From Mesonia sediminis (GTDB lineage: Bacteria > Bacteroidota > Bacteroidia > Flavobacteriales > Flavobacteriaceae), in assembly GCF_042684705.1 (NCBI RefSeq), contig NZ_JBHULZ010000033.1, forward strand, positions 1-20,216: a stretch of 20,216 nt of DNA, read 5' to 3'. The notes beneath the pieces were generated by a model, which worked only from the letters and a program-made list of their open reading frames with translations, was not told the origin of the DNA and did not search any database. The translations under genes and the position numbers were made by a program. Of this stretch, positions 1 to 5,566 are shown in pieces (position 1 is the stretch's first letter; every line of letters begins with the position of its first letter).

Positions 1-411
1 GATAAGTTCGCCGCCTATAAGGTTAAAATTTTTGGCAATGCTAACACTCGCCCTAAACACACGAGCGATTGCCTTTGGATTGTTTTTTCTAAAGCGTGCA
101 ATGGCATTATGGTCTGGCTTTAGGTTTTTTAAAAGCCAAATAACTTCCAGATTGCGGTGACATTCTTTTTCTAGGTGGCGTGAAGAACGCATCCGGTTCA
201 TATAACCATAAATATAAAGCTTGAGTAAATCGCCTGGATGGTATGGCGGACGTCCTTGAGTTGCTAAGCTGTTAAAGCCTAGTTCTTGCAAATCTAACTG
301 CTCCACAAACTGATCGATAAAACGAACGCTGTTATCGGCAGGGACCATATCGTCTAAACAAGTGCTGTATAAAGTTAATTGCTCCCGGTCTTCTCCTTGT
401 TGATATTCCAT
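1..411 (-). CDS. IS1182-family transposase, N-terminal part (gene runs off the left edge)
   Basis: The reading frame opens with ATG at 411 and stays open for 137 codons to the window edge, so only the N-terminal part is visible. The protein begins MEYQQGEDREQLTLYSTCLD and contains the stretches VRFIDQFVEQLDL, GRPPYHPGDLLKLYIYGYMN and RSSRHLEKECHRNLEVIWLL. This is the DUF772-type N-terminal domain of IS1182/IS5-like transposases, which lies ahead of a DDE catalytic domain. The catalytic residues are outside the window, so I cannot tell whether the transposase is intact. The ~80 bp upstream of the start is A-rich and leads to a probable element end near 490, where a cassette-associated palindrome is interrupted. 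Confidence 0.9.
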   Translation of the reverse strand, partial: MEYQQGEDREQLTLYSTCLDDMVPADNSVRFIDQFVEQLDLQELGFNSLATQGRPPYHPGDLLKLYIYGYMNRMRSSRHLEKECHRNLEVIWLLKNLKPDHNAIARFRKNNPKAIARVFRASVSIAKNFNLIGGELI

Positions 412-492
412 TTTTAAAGATAAAAAAAATTAAAAATATATCCTTAAAAAAAGAATGCAATGATGGCATGGTTTTGAGACAGTCTGACGGGT
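1..492 (-). mobile_element. IS1182-type insertion sequence, right part only
   Basis: The transposase gene and its ~80 bp upstream leader form the end of an IS. The boundary is placed near 490 because recognisable repeat A sequence begins at 494 and the outer arm of that repeat is missing to the left. The bases TTTTGAGACAGTCTGACGG (472-490) are the best candidate for the terminal inverted repeat, and a small palindrome, CTGACGGGTCAG, spans 484-495. The other end lies outside the window, so neither the inverted repeat nor a target duplication can be confirmed. Confidence 0.6.
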
Positions 493-493
493 C

Positions 494-607
494 AGTATAA
501 CTGTCAGTTACGGGAAAATCAGCGATGATTTTTCCGTTGATGGACTAAATATAGCAAAAAGGCGTGAATTTTCCATTGGAAAATTCCGCCGTAATTGCGG
601 TTATACA
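494..607. repeat. Palindromic cassette-boundary repeat A, outer left arm interrupted by the IS
   Basis: The left arm AGTATAACTGTCAGTTACGG (494-513) is partly complementary to the right arm CCGTAATTGCGGTTATACA (589-607). Inside are two further hairpins: GGAAAATC/GATTTTTCC at about 513-535 and GAATTTTCC/GGAAAATTC at about 567-585. The motif ATAGCAAA between them recurs in repeat B. The right side continues into TTGTTGTGG, but no matching CAACAA is found on the left, where the IS starts. The stop codon of the 601-1161 gene lies inside the right arm. Confidence 0.75.
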
Positions 608-1161
608 TTGTTGTGGTGCGTTTTTTTCCATTTCGAACGTCTTTCATTCCATTCTTCCCAAAATTTGGAATATGCAATTTTGTCATATTCATCTTCTGGC
701 AATATTCTCGGTAAACTTTCAGAATAAAAGTCAGATATTTTATCAACGAAATCGAGTATCACATTTTTATATTCATCAAAATTAAGTAAGATTTTTGTGT
801 TTCCAGTTTCGGTTGTCAGTTCCACGTTTTTGTTCTCGTGTCTAACCCAAAAATTATGTCCAGTAAAGCAACCTTGGATATGAACATTTTTTTCGTTTTC
901 TAAGAAATCAATATGATGACCACAGCAAGGAATTAAATGTTCTCCAACTAAATTTTCCTTGGTATGATTATCTTTTAGAGTTCTCAATAAATGCATTCCC
1001 ATTGCTCTTAAATTCCAATGGTCCATTTCCTCACTTTTGTCAACTACAATTTCGTTACCGATTGTCAATTTTACGTTTCCGTGAGCACACAAATCAGTTT
1101 GGTCATCGACTTCGTCAATCCAATTAATTTCGAGTAATTCTATGTTAAATTTGTTTGCCAA
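601..1161 (-). CDS. Conserved hypothetical protein in cassette-like position
   Basis: This 186-residue protein has no signal peptide or membrane segment and is probably cytosolic. Visible features are an acidic N-terminus (LEINWIDEVDDQTDLCAHG, about residues 10-28), a Cys/His cluster HLIPCCGHHID at about residues 76-86 that could bind metal, and a Trp/Arg-rich C-terminus (FWEEWNERRSKWKK). It resembles an unnamed hypothetical family I associate with flavobacteria, but I can assign no function. The frame has no ATG: it begins with TTG (1159-1161) four codons after a stop, directly beside repeat B. The last codons (HHNNV-stop) are read from the arm of repeat A, so the gene is tightly bracketed by the two palindromes. 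Its transcription would have to come from the promoter near 1750 or from repeat B. Confidence 0.75.
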   Translation of the reverse strand: MANKFNIELLEINWIDEVDDQTDLCAHGNVKLTIGNEIVVDKSEEMDHWNLRAMGMHLLRTLKDNHTKENLVGEHLIPCCGHHIDFLENEKNVHIQGCFTGHNFWVRHENKNVELTTETGNTKILLNFDEYKNVILDFVDKISDFYSESLPRILPEDEYDKIAYSKFWEEWNERRSKWKKTHHNNV

Positions 1162-1181
1162 ATCTTTGTCTTAAATGCACT

Positions 1182-1311
1182 ACAACGGTCTTGGCTATGG
1201 TTTCGTTGCGTGAAAATCCGCGAGGATTTTCCGCCGTGCACCGAAGATAGCAAATTTGCGAGGACTTTCCGAGAGGAAAGTCAGAAGCAATGAACTATAG
1301 CCGTTGTTGTG
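1182..1311. repeat. Palindromic cassette-boundary repeat B
   Basis: Outer arms ACAACGGTCTTGGCTATGG (1182-1200) and CTATAGCCGTTGTTGTG (1295-1311) form an imperfect stem with a bulge, ending in CAACGG and CCGTTG. Two perfect inner hairpins follow: GAAAATCC-GCGA-GGATTTTC (1212-1231) and GACTTTCC-GAGA-GGAAAGTC (1263-1282), with ATAGCAAA between them. The architecture matches repeat A, and the first inner hairpin is identical to the one in repeat C. It separates the two minus-strand genes 1295-1714 and 601-1161, and the stop codon of the former (1295-1297) lies within its right arm. Confidence 0.8.
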
Positions 1312-1714
1312 TGTAGTTTTTTTTTCTTTTCGTTAATATTAATCCGCCAATATAAGTCAAAATCATAAATGGCAACCCAAAGATAATCCCAGTTATAAAA
1401 GAAAGATTTCTTCCGATATCATTTGTCAATTTCGCCATTGCTTGCGATTGTTTTTCGTTAATTTCATTTCCGCTAAAAAATCCGTCTTTGTTTAGGTCAT
1501 AAGAATTTAAGTTCCATTGAGCATATATGTCGTCATAAAGAGCTGAACCAACAACTGATAAATATGCCAATAAAAAAACTGTCAAACTAATCCATAATAA
1601 TCGTCTTTTATTCTTCCGAAATATTTTTTTTCGTTTAGCTAAAATCATTATTAATCCGACAATGCAAATAATCACTGGAATTAAAATATGGTATGGAATT
1701 GTTATTGGGCTCAT
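1295..1714 (-). CDS. Small membrane protein with a canonical EF-hand loop
   Basis: This 139-residue protein has three probable membrane segments (about residues 8-26, 39-58 and 105-127). Between the second and third lies a textbook 12-residue EF-hand calcium loop, DLNKDGFFSGNE (residues 73-84), with D1, N3, D5, G6, S9 and E12 in place. A single loop beside membrane helices suggests a calcium-sensing or calcium-stabilised membrane protein, but I do not recognise the family. The ATG at 1714 is 28 nt downstream of the transcription start predicted from the TATATTTG box at 1749-1756, so it is the first gene of its block. Its C-terminal residues (YTQQRL) are encoded by the arm of repeat B. Confidence 0.75.
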   Translation of the reverse strand: MSPITIPYHILIPVIICIVGLIMILAKRKKIFRKNKRRLLWISLTVFLLAYLSVVGSALYDDIYAQWNLNSYDLNKDGFFSGNEINEKQSQAMAKLTNDIGRNLSFITGIIFGLPFMILTYIGGLILTKRKKNYTQQRL

Positions 1715-1737
1715 TTTGTTAAATTACACACAACACG

Positions 1738-1898
1738 TTATATCCACTCAAATATACACTTTTAAAACAATTTTGTACTGGTTAAAGCCTAACTCGGTTA
1801 TTAGGGATAAAATCTGGAAGGGTCAATATTTTCACGTACAGGCTGCTTTGGTTTATAAGGCAAGGAGAACGCGATGCAACCGCGCAGCAGTGGGTCCA
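1738..1898. repeat. Dispersed ~165 bp repeat, copy D1
   Basis: This copy shares long blocks with copy D2 at 5029-5188. The best conserved parts are TTATATC-n-ACTCAAATATACACTTTTAA at one end and AAGGCAA..AGAACG-n-GATGC and AGCAGT-n-GG at the other, with moderate similarity (GGATAAAGCC-like, TTA..GGGATA) between. Both copies lie at the promoter-proximal end of a block of minus-strand cassette-like genes and contain the same TATATTTG promoter box. It lies between the EF-hand protein gene and the S1-like gene and seems to hold no protein gene. Confidence 0.7.
1749..1756 (-). promoter_or_regulatory. Promoter -7 box (TATATTTG) reading into the first cassette block
   Basis: On the minus strand TATATTTG is a perfect match to the Bacteroidota -7 consensus TAnnTTTG and lies 34 bp ahead of the ATG at 1714. 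The flanking bases TTAAAAGTG-box-GAGT-n-GATATAA are conserved in the second copy at 5040-5047. No clear -33 TTTG is seen. Confidence 0.55.
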
Positions 1899-1919
1899 TT
1901 TAGGCATCACACCTTTTAG

Positions 1920-2510
1920 TCACTTAGGGCGTTCTAGGTTATCGCCCAATATAAGTTGTTGCTTCTCATTGTATCCCATAAATTGGGTGGAAATAATTTC
2001 ACCCTCCGGCATAGCTTCCCATTGATTTTCATCTTGCATATTGGATTGATGAATTAAACCCAATAACGAACCGTATTGCCAATTAAAGTGAACGCCTAGG
2101 TCGGCAAAAACACCATATTTTGACTTTTGCAAAGCCACTGCCCGATAGGAGGAATGCAAGGCCAGCGGTTCCGGCTCAAAAGAATTAGATTTGGCATCGA
2201 TTAAAATACCAACCGGATTTTCTTTTAGGCTGTGAATACTTCCGCTAAAGCTATGACCCACTAAATGACGAGAGGCATTGTGCCAGAATTTAATATTGGG
2301 GTAAGACCAAGCAAAATGACCAAAGCTAACAAAGGCAAACAAGCCGTTCACTTTTATGCTAAAGCCTTTATCCTTGGCTTCTATTATGTTAAAGCTAATA
2401 GGTTCTCCTTGTTCAAAAGCCTGCCTTACTCCTTGCAAAGCTTGCTTTAAATAAGCTGGTAGCTTAGCCGGTGCTATATTTGATGAGTGCTGTGTATTTT
2501 CGTTTTTCAT
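1920..2510 (-). CDS. S1-like (OB-fold) nucleic-acid-binding domain protein
   Basis: This 196-residue protein has no signal peptide. The C-terminal half (about residues 120-190) reads like an S1 domain: an opening strand before YGVFADLGVHFNW (about 133-145), then GSLLGLIHQSNM, a spacer, and EGEIISTQFMGYNEKQQLILGD. The GVF..LG and G.IH.S pattern is the S1 signature. The N-terminal half (GFSIKVNGLFAFVSFGHFAW followed by GHSFSGSIHSLKE) may be a diverged second copy. A role in RNA or ribosome-associated binding is inferred from the fold only. It has its own ATG at 2510 and is followed after 121 bp by the next gene upstream, so co-transcription is possible. It lies between the two cassette-like blocks and looks like ordinary chromosome. 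Confidence 0.7.
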   Translation of the reverse strand: MKNENTQHSSNIAPAKLPAYLKQALQGVRQAFEQGEPISFNIIEAKDKGFSIKVNGLFAFVSFGHFAWSYPNIKFWHNASRHLVGHSFSGSIHSLKENPVGILIDAKSNSFEPEPLALHSSYRAVALQKSKYGVFADLGVHFNWQYGSLLGLIHQSNMQDENQWEAMPEGEIISTQFMGYNEKQQLILGDNLERPK

Positions 2511-2631
2511 CGGGTAAAGCTTTAGACTGTTTCTTTGGCATTTAGCCTTATCACTGCTAGTGGTTGAAATATAGGTTTTTTGCTTGACAAATAAAACCGA
2601 CGGCCCGAGTATAATTCTTTTTTAATCAAGT

Positions 2632-3276
2632 TTAAAAAAAATCTTCGGCCTGCCGCAGCACATGGTCTTTCCCGTACTCCCCTAAATAGTAACAGTAGCG
2701 GCCATCGGGTTTTATCAAAATATAATTGCCGAGGGCCACAGTTTTCTTAAAGAATAAAATAAAAAGCGCATCTTTCTCATCGGCTAACCAATTTAAACGA
2801 TTGGCGTGGTGGTAGTCTAAAGTTTTAATAGTTGGGGCGTGCATCCAAAATTGCTTTATTGGCGCAAGTTGATGCAATTTCTTTAAATAATTCTTATGGT
2901 AGATATTCCATTTCGATCGACTAGAATGACCTGATGGTTGATTCTTTTCGGGATATCGACTAAGGTAATTGATGACTATATTTGCGTTTTCACGGATTTC
3001 TTTTCCGCTTAAAGCGGATAAATACTGCTTCAATTGCAAAAAGGTAGAAGGTTGTAAAGTGCCGGTATTCTCTCTACGAATTAAGCGATACTGCATAGTC
3101 GAATCGGTCGCCGTAATTTGGTTTAAACTATTGGTTTCTTCTTTTAGTTTAAAATAAGCTTGCCAACCTATCTCCTCATCGTTTAGGTTGTAGAAAACTT
3201 TTGGTTTATCATTGTTCTGCCCCCAAGCCCCGAGGCTGAAGAAGCTTATAAAAAAGAGTATTTCTTTAATCTTCAT
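2632..3276 (-). CDS. Secreted or periplasmic hypothetical protein
   Basis: This 214-residue protein starts with a typical signal peptide, MKIKEILFFISFFSLGAWGQ (cleavage probably after AWG, about residue 19). The mature part is basic and rich in Tyr, Trp and His (for example SKWNIYHKNYLKKLHQL and TIKTLDYHHANRLNWLADE), and ends with a strand-rich region ILIKPDGRYCYYLGEYGKDH. No lipobox cysteine, catalytic motif or C-terminal sorting domain is visible. I do not recognise the family. The gene points the same way as the S1-like gene, 121 bp downstream of it, and they may share a transcript. Confidence 0.7.
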   Translation of the reverse strand: MKIKEILFFISFFSLGAWGQNNDKPKVFYNLNDEEIGWQAYFKLKEETNSLNQITATDSTMQYRLIRRENTGTLQPSTFLQLKQYLSALSGKEIRENANIVINYLSRYPEKNQPSGHSSRSKWNIYHKNYLKKLHQLAPIKQFWMHAPTIKTLDYHHANRLNWLADEKDALFILFFKKTVALGNYILIKPDGRYCYYLGEYGKDHVLRQAEDFF

Positions 3277-3456
3277 TTTACTAACTTATACGTTTAGGTT
3301 TGTTGCCGTAATTTATTGAATAAAAAGTTCATTATTTGGAGATCCTAAGCCTACCTAAAAGACAAGAACGGTTGCTAATTATCTCTAAAGGAGCAGCACA
3401 GCAATAGATTAATCCCCATAGTGCCAACCGACAAACAGCCGGGTTAGTCAATAGGG

Positions 3457-3557
3457 CGTTCATGTTAGGCTCCCGAAAAAAGAAGTCGGGACAGGCTGTA
3501 CCGGCCACACAGCTTGCCCCGATTTTTCATTGGGGAACGCTTAGTTATTGTACAACG
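3457..3557. repeat. Palindromic cassette-boundary repeat E
   Basis: The outer arms CGTTCATGTTAGGC (3457-3470) and GCTTAGTTATTGTACAACG (3539-3557) are partly complementary, with unpaired bases. Inside are CCCGA/TCGGG (3472-3490), AGGCTGT/ACAGCTT in the centre, and CCCC/GGGG (3517-3535). The architecture resembles repeats A-C but the hairpins are GC-rich. GTTAGGC at 3464-3470 fits the integron core-site consensus GTTRRRY. The repeat closes the parDE block on its downstream side, beginning 7 bp after the parE stop. Confidence 0.65.
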
Positions 3558-3563
3558 TTTTTT

Positions 3564-3863
3564 TTATTCGGTTATTCTTTTTTTCAAGTCCATTCGCTCG
3601 TGCAAAATTCTCATTATTTCGATTGGTTTTACTTCGGATTTTTGATAAAATATAATGTGTCGATTAGCTTTTAGTCCGAAAAGGTCAGATTTAATTTCAT
3701 TATAATTTTTTCCAAGTTCTGGATTGTCAGCTATGTCTTGGCAAATATCCAAAAGCATATCATAATATTTGTCGGCTTGATTTTCAGACCAATTTTCAAC
3801 TGTATATTCCCAAATACCATTTAAGTCAGCTACAGCCTTATTGGTCAATTCGTATTTAGCCAT
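3564..3863 (-). CDS. parE: ParE/RelE-superfamily toxin of a type II toxin-antitoxin pair
   Basis: The 99-residue length and layout fit ParE toxins: an N-terminal helix pair (YELTNKAVADLNGIWEYTVENW), a middle region ADKYYDMLLDICQDIADNPELGK, then the strands RHIIFYQ and IEIMRILHERMDLKKR, which are typical of this superfamily. ParE members usually poison DNA gyrase, whereas RelE relatives cut mRNA; the HERMD ending fits ParE better. The gene overlaps the upstream antitoxin gene by 8 bp, so the two are translationally coupled. It ends only 7 bp before palindromic repeat E. Toxin-antitoxin pairs are frequent passengers in integron-type cassette arrays, where they stabilise the array. Confidence 0.88.
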   Translation of the reverse strand: MAKYELTNKAVADLNGIWEYTVENWSENQADKYYDMLLDICQDIADNPELGKNYNEIKSDLFGLKANRHIIFYQKSEVKPIEIMRILHERMDLKKRITE

Positions 3864-4104
3864 TCTGTTTGCGTTTAGCTTTTAACTCCTCAAGATTTTT
3901 TTTAGGGTCGAAATCGTGAGCAATTCCGCTATCTATTCCTTCTTGAATAGCATTTCTTAACGCAGTAACTTTACTTTCTTCATTTTCCAATAATCGAAGT
4001 CCAGCCCTGATAACTTCACTTACGTTTTTGTAACGTCCAGTAGAAACTTGAGTTTTTACAAACTGGTCAAAATAATTTCCGAGCGATATTGATGTATTTT
4101 TCAT
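3856..4104 (-). CDS. parD: ParD-family ribbon-helix-helix antitoxin
   Basis: This 82-residue protein has an N-terminal ribbon-helix-helix DNA-binding region (TSISLGNYFDQFVKTQVSTG, then YKNVSEVIRAGLRLLENEE; about residues 4-45). A helical tail follows (about 48-82, ending KAKRKQNG) that would wrap the toxin. The fit to ParD of the ParDE systems is good in sequence, size and gene order. The upstream region has a strong Bacteroidota promoter with a perfect 13-bp palindrome between its boxes, as expected for autorepression by ParD or the ParDE complex. Confidence 0.88.
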   Translation of the reverse strand: MKNTSISLGNYFDQFVKTQVSTGRYKNVSEVIRAGLRLLENEESKVTALRNAIQEGIDSGIAHDFDPKKNLEELKAKRKQNG

Positions 4105-4121
4105 TTCGTTTTAATTTTACT

Positions 4122-4153
4122 CAAATATACCAAATTTTGGTAAAATAGTCAAA
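4122..4153 (-). promoter_or_regulatory. parDE promoter with embedded operator palindrome
   Basis: On the minus strand a -33 box TTTG (4150-4153) and a -7 box TATATTTG (4122-4129) are separated by 20 bp, which is the Bacteroidota arrangement. Within the spacer and touching the -7 box lies the palindrome ACCAAA-T-TTTGGT (4129-4141), well placed for an autoregulatory ParD site. The predicted start of transcription is about 10 nt ahead of the parD ATG at 4104. Confidence 0.7.
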
Positions 4154-4179
4154 TTTGCAAATTTTCGCTCAAATTACAC

Positions 4180-4306
4180 CCAACGTGTTTGTGTATGATT
4201 AGTGGCGTGTTTAAGCATCTAATTTAACAAATAAAAACCGAATAGAAAATCCGCGAGGATTTTCGAAAGTAGGCGTGAACTAGCCATTAATTATACACGG
4301 TGTTGG
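4180..4306. repeat. Palindromic cassette-boundary repeat C
   Basis: The outer arms CCAACGTGTTTGTGTATGAT..GTGGC (4180-4205) and GCCATTAATTATACACGGTG..TTGG (4283-4306) pair over most of their length with a few bulged bases. One perfect inner hairpin, GAAAATCC-GCGA-GGATTTTC (4245-4264), is identical to the first inner hairpin of repeat B. GGCGTG after the left arm and GGCGTGAA before the right arm recur in repeats A and B. On the minus strand the end reads GTTGGGT, which fits the integron consensus GTTRRRY. Confidence 0.8.
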
Positions 4307-4347
4307 CATTTCGTTGTTTTTATTCCGCTATATTTTCAGTTCTTATA

Positions 4348-4596
4348 TTATTTCAGATATAGTTCTTTAAAATACTCAATGTGTTTTCCTGGAATTATCA
4401 TTTTCCAAACATCTTTTTTAGGAATTATATTTTTGTCAGACAGTCTTTTTCCATCTACATAAGTTCTAAAAATTAATAAATAGAAAAATAAAAGTCCCAC
4501 AAAATATGTGGAATTTATAGAGTCGGTTTGGTTCAGCCAAATTATAATTGCAAGTGGCGTTAAAATTGTCAAGTAATAAATAAAGATGTTTTTCAT
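4348..4596 (-). CDS. Small two-TM membrane protein
   Basis: This 82-residue protein has two probable membrane segments (about residues 3-20 and 30-46) followed by a charged C-terminal tail FRTYVDGKRLSDKNIIPKKD and a conserved-looking end (KMIIPGKHIEYFKELYLK). I recognise no function; similar short proteins appear to be common in flavobacterial accessory DNA, but that is recollection only. The ATG at 4596 and stop at 4348 lie 42 bp from palindromic repeat C, so it occupies the same position relative to a repeat as the other cassette-like genes. It is probably transcribed with the upstream membrane protein gene, 113 bp away. Confidence 0.65.
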   Translation of the reverse strand: MKNIFIYYLTILTPLAIIIWLNQTDSINSTYFVGLLFFYLLIFRTYVDGKRLSDKNIIPKKDVWKMIIPGKHIEYFKELYLK

Positions 4597-4658
4597 ATTC
4601 TACTTTTTAGTTTTCAATTCCGATTGAGTGAGCAATTCCGCAATTTGCTATATTCCGT

Positions 4659-4701
4659 TTTCAATTCAGTTTTTCATATTCTTTCTTATATTCTTTCTTA
4701 T
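4659..4701. repeat. Short tandem TATTCTTTCT-type repeat
   Basis: TATTCTTTCT occurs in near-tandem copies at about 4677-4700 between the two small membrane protein genes, giving a T/C-rich tract. No palindromic boundary repeat is visible in this 113-bp gap, which suggests that the two genes share one unit. Confidence 0.4.
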
Positions 4702-4709
4702 ATTCGATT

Positions 4710-4985
4710 TTAAAAGAAACTACCAATAGTAATGACTGAACAAATTACTAATGTTAAAAAACTAATTATTATTAGTGGATTACTTTTATTTTTCATTAAA
4801 TATCTTATTCCAATAACTAAAAACACAATTTGTGCAATCAAAAATGGTATTGTCAACATTTCTCTAAAAACTCCTATTAGAACAAAATCTATTTTGTAAA
4901 AGTTAATTAGCCAAATGAGAATAAAGTAAGAGACAATTGCAAAATTCGCAATTATCAGATTCCTATTTGTTATTAATTTATTCAT
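4710..4985 (-). CDS. Small membrane protein, three predicted TM segments
   Basis: From the ATG at 4985 the product is 91 residues (MNKLITNRNLIIANFAIVSY...). The frame also extends upstream to a TTG at 5024, but that TTG lies in the GTTGG boundary sequence, so the ATG start is preferred. Three hydrophobic segments are visible (about residues 9-28, 42-61 and 70-90), with a short basic linker LMKNKSNP between the last two. The family is not recognised. It is the promoter-proximal gene of the second block: a TATATTTG box lies at 5040-5047, in the same arrangement as at the head of the first block. Confidence 0.65.
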   Translation of the reverse strand: MNKLITNRNLIIANFAIVSYFILIWLINFYKIDFVLIGVFREMLTIPFLIAQIVFLVIGIRYLMKNKSNPLIIISFLTLVICSVITIGSFF

Positions 4986-5028
4986 TTTATTAGAGTTTGA
5001 GTGCGTTTCGTCAATGAATGCCAACTCC

Positions 5029-5188
5029 TTATATCAACTCAAATATACACTTTTAATAGCATTTTTTATTGGATAAAGCCCCACCAGTTAATTGGGATAT
5101 AAATAAGAGTAGGTGCAGCATTAGGCTGTTGAAGCTGACTTGGTTGACAAGGCAAAAAGAACGGGATGCCATCGTGTAGCAGTCGGAG
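5029..5188. repeat. Dispersed ~165 bp repeat, copy D2
   Basis: Second copy of the sequence at 1738-1898, in the same orientation and at the same position at the head of a cassette-like block. Shared blocks include ACTCAAATATACACTTTTAA, AAGGCAA..AGAACG-n-GATGCC-like and TAGCAGT. It ends 39 bp before the stop of the next small gene and holds no recognisable protein gene. Confidence 0.7.
5040..5047 (-). promoter_or_regulatory. Promoter -7 box (TATATTTG) reading into the second cassette block
   Basis: A perfect minus-strand match to TAnnTTTG within repeat copy D2, with conserved flanks shared with the box at 1749-1756. It would start transcripts at about 5033, ahead of the membrane protein ATG at 4985. 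Confidence 0.55.
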
Positions 5189-5226
5189 CTTTATTCTGTT
5201 TCGCTTTTAAATTTGTTCTTGCGGGG

Positions 5227-5367
5227 TTAACAAAGGAGTCCGAATTCCGATAAAAACCACATTATTAAAACTATAATTGCGATATAGAACCTTAAGTCTG
5301 TCAGAAAATCCCAAAAGTCCGTTTTCTTTTTCGGTCTTTCTTTTTTTACTTCATACTTTTTTTGCAC
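5227..5367 (-). CDS. Tiny single-TM protein (46 aa), GTG start
   Basis: The frame starts with GTG at 5367, immediately after an in-frame stop, and encodes 46 residues. A basic N-terminus (YEVKKERPKKK) is followed by TDFWDFLTDLR and then one hydrophobic segment, FYIAIIVLIMWFLSEFGLL. The pattern of the neighbouring 59-residue protein is the same: Lys-rich head, DF, aromatic linker, FY..xIVLI..L..GL. This suggests duplicated small membrane proteins in a two-gene operon with a 19-bp gap. Function is unknown; small size and a TM segment would also fit a toxin or a regulatory peptide. A purely chance frame is less likely because of the likeness to its neighbour. Confidence 0.5.
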   Translation of the reverse strand: MQKKYEVKKERPKKKTDFWDFLTDLRFYIAIIVLIMWFLSEFGLLC

Positions 5368-5386
5368 TTAAATTACCTTATATCTT

Positions 5387-5566
5387 TTAATTATTGAATA
5401 TCAGACCTAATTTTTGCAGGATGATTAAAATCAATACTATTAGGGTACCATAAAATGAAAAATTCCGCCAATTTCCTATAAAGTCAAATTTATCCTTGTT
5501 TGATTTATTTTTAGAGGACCTATTTCCATAATAATCTGAATTGATTTTTTTATTTTGTTTTTCCAT
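5387..5566 (-). CDS. Tiny single-TM protein (59 aa), likely paralogue of the 5227-5367 product
   Basis: The frame starts with ATG at 5566 and ends with TAA at 5387. The product begins MEKQNKKINSDYYGNRSSKN, continues with a Lys/Asn-rich hydrophilic stretch and then FDFIGNWRNFSFYG, and ends in a single hydrophobic segment TLIVLILIILQKLGLIFNN. The C-terminal half aligns with that of the downstream 46-residue protein (DF....FY..xIVLI...L..GL). The two genes are 19 bp apart and probably one transcript. The family is not recognised. Confidence 0.55.
   Translation of the reverse strand: MEKQNKKINSDYYGNRSSKNKSNKDKFDFIGNWRNFSFYGTLIVLILIILQKLGLIFNN

Noticed and set aside
2583..2614. TTGACA followed by TATAAT on the plus strand, resembling a sigma-70 promoter
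   Set aside because: The spacing is 20 bp, too long for the classical promoter. Bacteroidota use TTTG/TAnnTTTG boxes, and no plus-strand gene follows.
3462..3674. 70-codon plus-strand frame across repeat E and the parE 3' end
   Set aside because: It is antisense to the well-supported parE gene and composed largely of palindromic repeat sequence.
4986..5024. TTG-initiated 13-residue extension of the 4710-4985 membrane protein
   Set aside because: The TTG lies in the GTTGG boundary core and the added residues are hydrophilic without support; the internal ATG gives a natural start.
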